From an uncultured candidate division WPS-2 bacterium (lineage in GTDB: Bacteria; Vulcanimicrobiota; Vulcanimicrobiia; Vulcanimicrobiales; Vulcanimicrobiaceae): a stretch of DNA of 21,883 nt. The position numbers were made by a program, and so were the translations under genes. Positions 18,740 to 21,883 of the stretch are shown here, piece by piece; positions within the stretch are counted from its first letter, which is position 1, and every line of letters begins with the position of its first letter. The notes under the pieces were generated by a model. The model worked only from the letters and a program-made list of their open reading frames with translations. It searched no databases and was not told the origin of the DNA. The DNA lies in NCBI GenBank assembly GCA_937927945.1, contig CALEYW010000066.1, positions 1 to 21,883 of the forward strand. Direction: 5' to 3'.

Positions 18740-19357
18740 ATCCGCATCCTGGTCGTCTGCGCCGTCGGGCGCGAGGTCGCGGCGTTGCGGCAACGGGCCG
18801 CGGTCGAGGTCGTCGCGGTCGGCGTCGGGCCGGTCGAAGCCGCGCTCGGCACCACCTGCGCGCTCGCCGCGAACAGCTACAATGCAGTGATCAATGCCGG
18901 GATCGCGGGTGGTTTCCGCGGACGCTGCACGGTCGGCGACGTCGTCGTCTGTGCGCGCGACGACTACGTCGAGCTCGGCCTGGAGGACGGCTCGGCGTTT
19001 CCCCTGCCCGGCGGCCTCGAGCTCGTGCGCACGGTGGAAGCCGACCGCAGCCTCGTTCAGCCGTTCCTCGACGGCCGCATCCCGGTCATCCTGGGACGCG
19101 GCGTGACGTCCGCGACCGTGACCAGCACCGACGAACGCGCGCTCGTCCTCGCTCACCGCTTCCGCGCCGACGTCGAGTCGATGGAGGGGTTCGCCGTGCT
19201 GCGCGCCGCGCAGGTCGCCGGCGTCCCGGCGATCGAGATCCGCGGAGTGTCGAACATGGTGGGCAGCCGAGCGAACAACGAGTGGAATTTCGACGCCGGC
19301 GCGGAAGCGGCGGTCGCAACGACCGATGCCTTGATCGACGTTCTCCTACAGGAATGA
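18740..19357 (+). CDS. mqnB: Futalosine hydrolase MqnB
   Basis: MqnB removes hypoxanthine from futalosine to give dehypoxanthine futalosine in the alternative menaquinone pathway. Motifs of the nucleoside-phosphorylase-like fold are clear: GVGPVEAAL, NAGIAGGF, GDVVVCARDDY, VESMEGFAVLRAA and EIRGVSNMVG. The conserved first strand (RILVVCAVGREVAAL) is encoded right after the queE stop, where the reading is TAG-ATC-CGC-ATC-CTG. The natural first residue is therefore an ATC codon at 18740 (205 aa). The other choices are CTG 18749 (202 aa) or TTG 18785, which would delete the strand. The stop overlaps the mqnD start (ATGA). Function confidence is high; the start is uncertain. Confidence 0.88.
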   Translation: MRILVVCAVGREVAALRQRAAVEVVAVGVGPVEAALGTTCALAANSYNAVINAGIAGGFRGRCTVGDVVVCARDDYVELGLEDGSAFPLPGGLELVRTVEADRSLVQPFLDGRIPVILGRGVTSATVTSTDERALVLAHRFRADVESMEGFAVLRAAQVAGVPAIEIRGVSNMVGSRANNEWNFDAGAEAAVATTDALIDVLLQE

Positions 19358-20211
19358 TGTCCACGCACTATTCGCTCGCCTACTCGCCGTGTCCGAACGA
19401 CACGTACATCTTCGCCGCGCTGACGAACGGGCTGCTGCCCGGCGCGCCGCACGTCGACGTCGTGCTCGACGACGTGGAAGCGCTCAACCGCGCGGCGCTC
19501 GAGGGCCGGCACGCGCTGACCAAGGTGAGCTACGGCGCGATTCCGTATCTGCTGAGCCGCTATCGCATCCTGCGCGCCGGCGGCGCGCTCGGGCGCGGCT
19601 GCGGTCCGCTCGTGGTTGCGCAGCCGGGCGTCGACGGCAAAGCACCCCTGCTGACCGACTTCGCCGAGGACGCGGAATTCGCGATCCCCGGCCGCATGAC
19701 GACGGCGTTCGCGCTGCTCCGCCTGGCGCTCGGGCGCGAGCCGCGCGTGCGCGAGATGCGCTTCGACCGTATCGTCGACGCGGTCTCGAACAACGAGGTC
19801 GCGGGCGGACTGATCATTCACGAGTCGCGCTTCACCTACCGCAACGCCGGCCTCGTCGAATCGATCGATCTGGGCGACTGGTGGGAACGCGAGACGGGCA
19901 ACGCGATCCCGCTCGGCGCGATCCTCGTGCGCCGCGACGTCGCGGACGCCGACGCCCGCGCGCTCGACGATGCGATCCGGCGCAGCCTGGCGTTCGCGCG
20001 CGAACGGGAAGGCGAGATCATCGAGTACGTGCGCGCCCACGCGTTCGAGATGGACGACGCGGTGATGCGCGCGCACATCGGCCTCTACGTCAACGCCTTC
20101 AGCGACGACGTCGGAGACGAGGGCATCGCCGCGGTCGCCGACTTCTTCGCCCGCGAAGAAGCAGGCGGGTTGATCCCGCCCGGCACGCGTCCGGAGTTCG
20201 TCGCCGCATGA
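19354..20211 (+). CDS. mqnD: 1,4-dihydroxy-6-naphthoate synthase MqnD
   Basis: MqnD cleaves cyclic dehypoxanthine futalosine to 1,4-dihydroxy-6-naphthoate. The 285-residue protein has the family start LAYSPCPNDTYIF, TKVSYGAIPYL, the GRMTTAFALLRL segment, NNEVAGGLIIHESRFTY and NAIPLGAILVRRD, all in the periplasmic-binding-protein-like fold of MqnA/MqnD. The SPCPNDT motif indicates MqnD rather than MqnA. ATG 19354 overlaps the mqnB stop by four bases; ATG 19357 is also possible and is better spaced from AGGA (19350-19353). The stop overlaps the next gene start (ATGA at 20208-20211). MqnA and MqnC are not in the window. Confidence 0.92.
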   Translation: MMSTHYSLAYSPCPNDTYIFAALTNGLLPGAPHVDVVLDDVEALNRAALEGRHALTKVSYGAIPYLLSRYRILRAGGALGRGCGPLVVAQPGVDGKAPLLTDFAEDAEFAIPGRMTTAFALLRLALGREPRVREMRFDRIVDAVSNNEVAGGLIIHESRFTYRNAGLVESIDLGDWWERETGNAIPLGAILVRRDVADADARALDDAIRRSLAFAREREGEIIEYVRAHAFEMDDAVMRAHIGLYVNAFSDDVGDEGIAAVADFFAREEAGGLIPPGTRPEFVAA

Positions 20212-21437
20212 ACCGGCGCGCGCTTCTCGCGGGAGCCGCCGCAGCGCTCGTCGCGCCGTCCGCCGCCCGCGCGGCGCAACAGGCCGCCCCGAGCGCGGTG
20301 CCGCGCATCGCGCTCGGCGACGACGTCTTCGTGCGCGACGCTTGGCGCGAGCTGCGCGGCCGCACCGTCGGCATCGTGACGAACGCCACCGGCGCGCTCT
20401 CGACCGGTGAGCCGCTCATCGATGCGATTCATCGCAACGGCCAAATCGCGGTCAAGGCACTCTTCGGCCCCGAGCACGGCATTCGCGGCACCGCCGGCGC
20501 CGGCGAGACGGTCGGCTCGTCCGTCGACGAACGCACCGGCCTGCCGGTCTACAGCCTCTACGGCCCCACCCGGCATCCGACAGCTGCGATGCTCGAGGGG
20601 ATCGACGTGCTGCTCTTCGACATCCAGGACGTCGGCGCGCGCCCCTACACCTACGTCTCGACGATGGCCTATATCATGGAAACGGCGGCGCAGCACGGCA
20701 AGGACGTGTGGGTGCTCGATCGGCCGAACCCGATCGGCGGCATCGCGATGGACGGACCCATTCTCGATCCGAAGTACAAGTCGTTCGTCGGCCTCTATCC
20801 GATTCCCGAACGCCACGGAATGACCGTCGGCGAGCTCGCGCGCCTCTTCAACGACCGCTTCGGCATCGGCTGTTCGCTGCGCGTGATCCCCATGCAGGGC
20901 TGGACCCGCGGCATGCTGTGGCCGGACACCGGCCTGACGTGGATCCCGACCTCACCCAACATTCCGTTCGCGCGCACGACGCTGGTCTACCTCGCGACCG
21001 GCCTCGTCGACGAAGCCGGGGTGAACAACGGCGTCGGCACCGCGCGTCCGTTCGAATACGCCGGCGGCTACGGCTACGACGCGGCCGCACTGCGCGACGT
21101 CCTCGCCGCGCGCAAGATCCCCGGCGTCGAATTCGAACCCGCGGAATGGGTGCCGATCCGCGGATTCTGGAAAGACAAAACCCTCGCCGGCGTTACCCTC
21201 AACGTGACCGACCCGCGCGTCTTCCCTTGCGTGCGCACTGCGGTTGAATTGATCGCTGCGGCGCGCGCGCAGGGTAGGTACCATGTCGCGCATTGGAAGA
21301 TCATGGACCGCGACTGGGGGACCGACTCGGTCCGCCTCGCTCTCGACTCCGGGGCCTCGCCTGATGCGATCGTGGCTGCTTGGCGTCCGCAGCTTGCGGC
21401 GTTCGGGTCTTTGCGCGCAAAGTATCTGTTGTACTAG
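20208..21437 (+). CDS. DUF1343 / NamZ-type exo-beta-N-acetylmuramidase (GH171), exported
   Basis: The 409-residue protein has the DUF1343 pattern: GIVTNATGAL, LFGPEHGIRG, PVYSLYGPTRHPT, LLFDIQDVGARPYTYVSTM, VLDRPNPIGG, HGMTVGELARLF, WIPTSPNIP, and GVNNGVGTARPFEYAG. The characterised Bacillus relative NamZ releases terminal MurNAc from peptidoglycan fragments, so a role in wall recycling is likely but inferred. The N-terminus MNRRALLAGAAAALVAP, ending in AARAA, is a Tat-like signal peptide with paired Arg, pointing to export. The start overlaps the mqnD stop by four bases, so it is translated from the mqn transcript. About 450 bp without a gene follow, beginning with a large inverted repeat. 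Confidence 0.9.
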   Translation: MNRRALLAGAAAALVAPSAARAAQQAAPSAVPRIALGDDVFVRDAWRELRGRTVGIVTNATGALSTGEPLIDAIHRNGQIAVKALFGPEHGIRGTAGAGETVGSSVDERTGLPVYSLYGPTRHPTAAMLEGIDVLLFDIQDVGARPYTYVSTMAYIMETAAQHGKDVWVLDRPNPIGGIAMDGPILDPKYKSFVGLYPIPERHGMTVGELARLFNDRFGIGCSLRVIPMQGWTRGMLWPDTGLTWIPTSPNIPFARTTLVYLATGLVDEAGVNNGVGTARPFEYAGGYGYDAAALRDVLAARKIPGVEFEPAEWVPIRGFWKDKTLAGVTLNVTDPRVFPCVRTAVELIAAARAQGRYHVAHWKIMDRDWGTDSVRLALDSGASPDAIVAAWRPQLAAFGSLRAKYLLY

Positions 21438-21446
21438 GGGCGGCTC

Positions 21447-21594
21447 GGTCGGGGGGGCGGGATGATGGTGTAACGGGGACGCTCCCTGCGCGCCATCCAT
21501 GGCGCTCCGGTCACTCGGTTGCTCCGTCGCTCACGCCCTCCGGGCTCCGCTCCTGCGCAAACGCCCCGCCACGCCATCATCCCGCCCCCCGACC
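21447..21594. repeat. Long inverted repeat with nested palindrome, 3' of namZ-like gene
   Basis: The left arm 21447-21468 (GGTCGGGGGGGCGGGATG then ATGG) is the reverse complement of the right arm 21574-21594, apart from one extra G. Partial pairing continues inward (CGGGG at 21474-21478 with CCCCG at 21563-21567), so the stem approaches 30 bp around a loop of about 85-105 bases. The loop holds a palindrome, GCGCCAT-CC-ATGGCGC (21490-21505). It begins 10 bp after the last stop codon and has no T-run. It may be a structured 3' end, a REP-type element, or part of an inactive mobile element. Confidence 0.6.
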
Positions 21595-21628
21595 TCCAAG
21601 CAAGATTAGTGGCGTGAGATCACGTGAC

Positions 21629-21829
21629 AAAAAAATAGCAGACTCCGGAGTTGCCGCACGCGCGACGCGCGTGACGCGCGGGGCACGTGCGTCGCCGCTG
21701 TCAGGCCGAGCTTGTCGAGGCCCCCACGTCGCGCATGGTGCGATGGCACCGTGGGATGCGTTTTCGATTGCGTTCGCGTGCGCGTCACGCGTCGCGCGTG
21801 CGGCAACTCCGGAGTTTGCTTATTTTTTA
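21629..21829. mobile_element. ~200-bp element with ~50-bp terminal inverted repeats (MITE-like)
   Basis: The left arm 21629-21679 and right arm 21780-21829 are inverted copies. ACTCCGGAGTTGCCGCACGC and the following CGACGCG... pair perfectly for 28 bp (21642-21669 with 21788-21815), then TGACGCGC pairs after a two-base bulge, and outside them GCA and an A-run match a T-run. The 100-bp centre holds a small hairpin (GGTGC-GATG-GCACC, 21737-21750) and a sequence related to the E2-linker repeat. No coding potential is evident. Long terminal inverted repeats without a gene suggest a MITE. The A-stem-T layout could also act as a bidirectional terminator. No target-site duplication was found by eye. 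Confidence 0.5.
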
Positions 21830-21883
21830 GGGTCTTCCGGACTTTGAGTGGGGGGACGAGAGGAAATTTGGTCCGCGGCGTAA

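Noticed and set aside
21380..21847. Plus-strand frame at the 3' end, and the opposing minus frame 21606-21806
   Set aside because: Both run through inverted repeats and a palindrome. The first starts inside the namZ-like gene in another frame. Neither has a ribosome site or motif.

Overview
The window is high-GC bacterial chromosomal DNA with densely packed genes, many GTG or TTG starts and several overlapping stop/start junctions. No phage, plasmid, transposase, rRNA, tRNA or CRISPR feature was found. Genes for the futalosine (not MenF/MenD) route to menaquinone, the preQ0 steps QueD and QueE, a bacterial histone-H1-like protein, and a broken surface-protein tail with a Thr-Pro linker and an Ig-like end would suit a deep-branching, environmental high-GC lineage such as Eremiobacterota (WPS-2). 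That assignment is inference only.

Layout. 1-456 (+): the end of an unidentified gene, then a small Ala/Gln-rich helical, phasin-like protein. 467-6335 (-): the large subunit of glutamate synthase, a small STAS-like protein and an M20D amidohydrolase. 6336-6867: a spacer of about 530 bp holding the decayed tail of a Thr-Pro-rich surface protein. 6868-8529 (+) and 8530-10083 (-): two AMP-forming acyl-CoA ligases whose stop codons abut. 10143-10418 (-): a Lys/Ala-rich histone-H1-like protein with its own -10 box. 10624-14150 (+): E1-alpha, E1-beta and E2 of a branched-chain type 2-oxoacid dehydrogenase, followed by an exported protein with two retropepsin-like aspartic protease domains (to 15691). 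15688-17135 (-): a GrpB/UPF0157 protein coupled to a DUF4438 protein. 17176-21437 (+): queD, an exported glycine-zipper protein, queE, mqnB, mqnD and a DUF1343/NamZ-type exo-muramidase; the last four are packed with spacings of 0 to -4 bp and look like one transcript. 21438-21883: no gene, but two large inverted-repeat structures.

How the genes work together. The acyl-CoA ligases and the 2-oxoacid dehydrogenase suggest fatty-acid and branched-chain carbon metabolism. E3 is not in the window and neither is the glutamate synthase small subunit. QueD and QueE are consecutive steps to 7-carboxy-7-deazaguanine. MqnB and MqnD are steps of menaquinone synthesis. NamZ would act on peptidoglycan outside the cytoplasm.

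Most worth a second look: (a) a ~200-bp element at 21629-21829 with ~50-bp terminal inverted repeats, including a perfect 28-bp match; (b) a second long inverted repeat at 21447-21594 with a nested palindrome; (c) a G-rich repeat that appears related in the E1-beta/E2 gap, the E2 linker and the centre of element (a); and (d) two genes, mqnB and the double aspartic protease, whose natural N-terminus falls on an ATC codon with no ordinary start codon in place.
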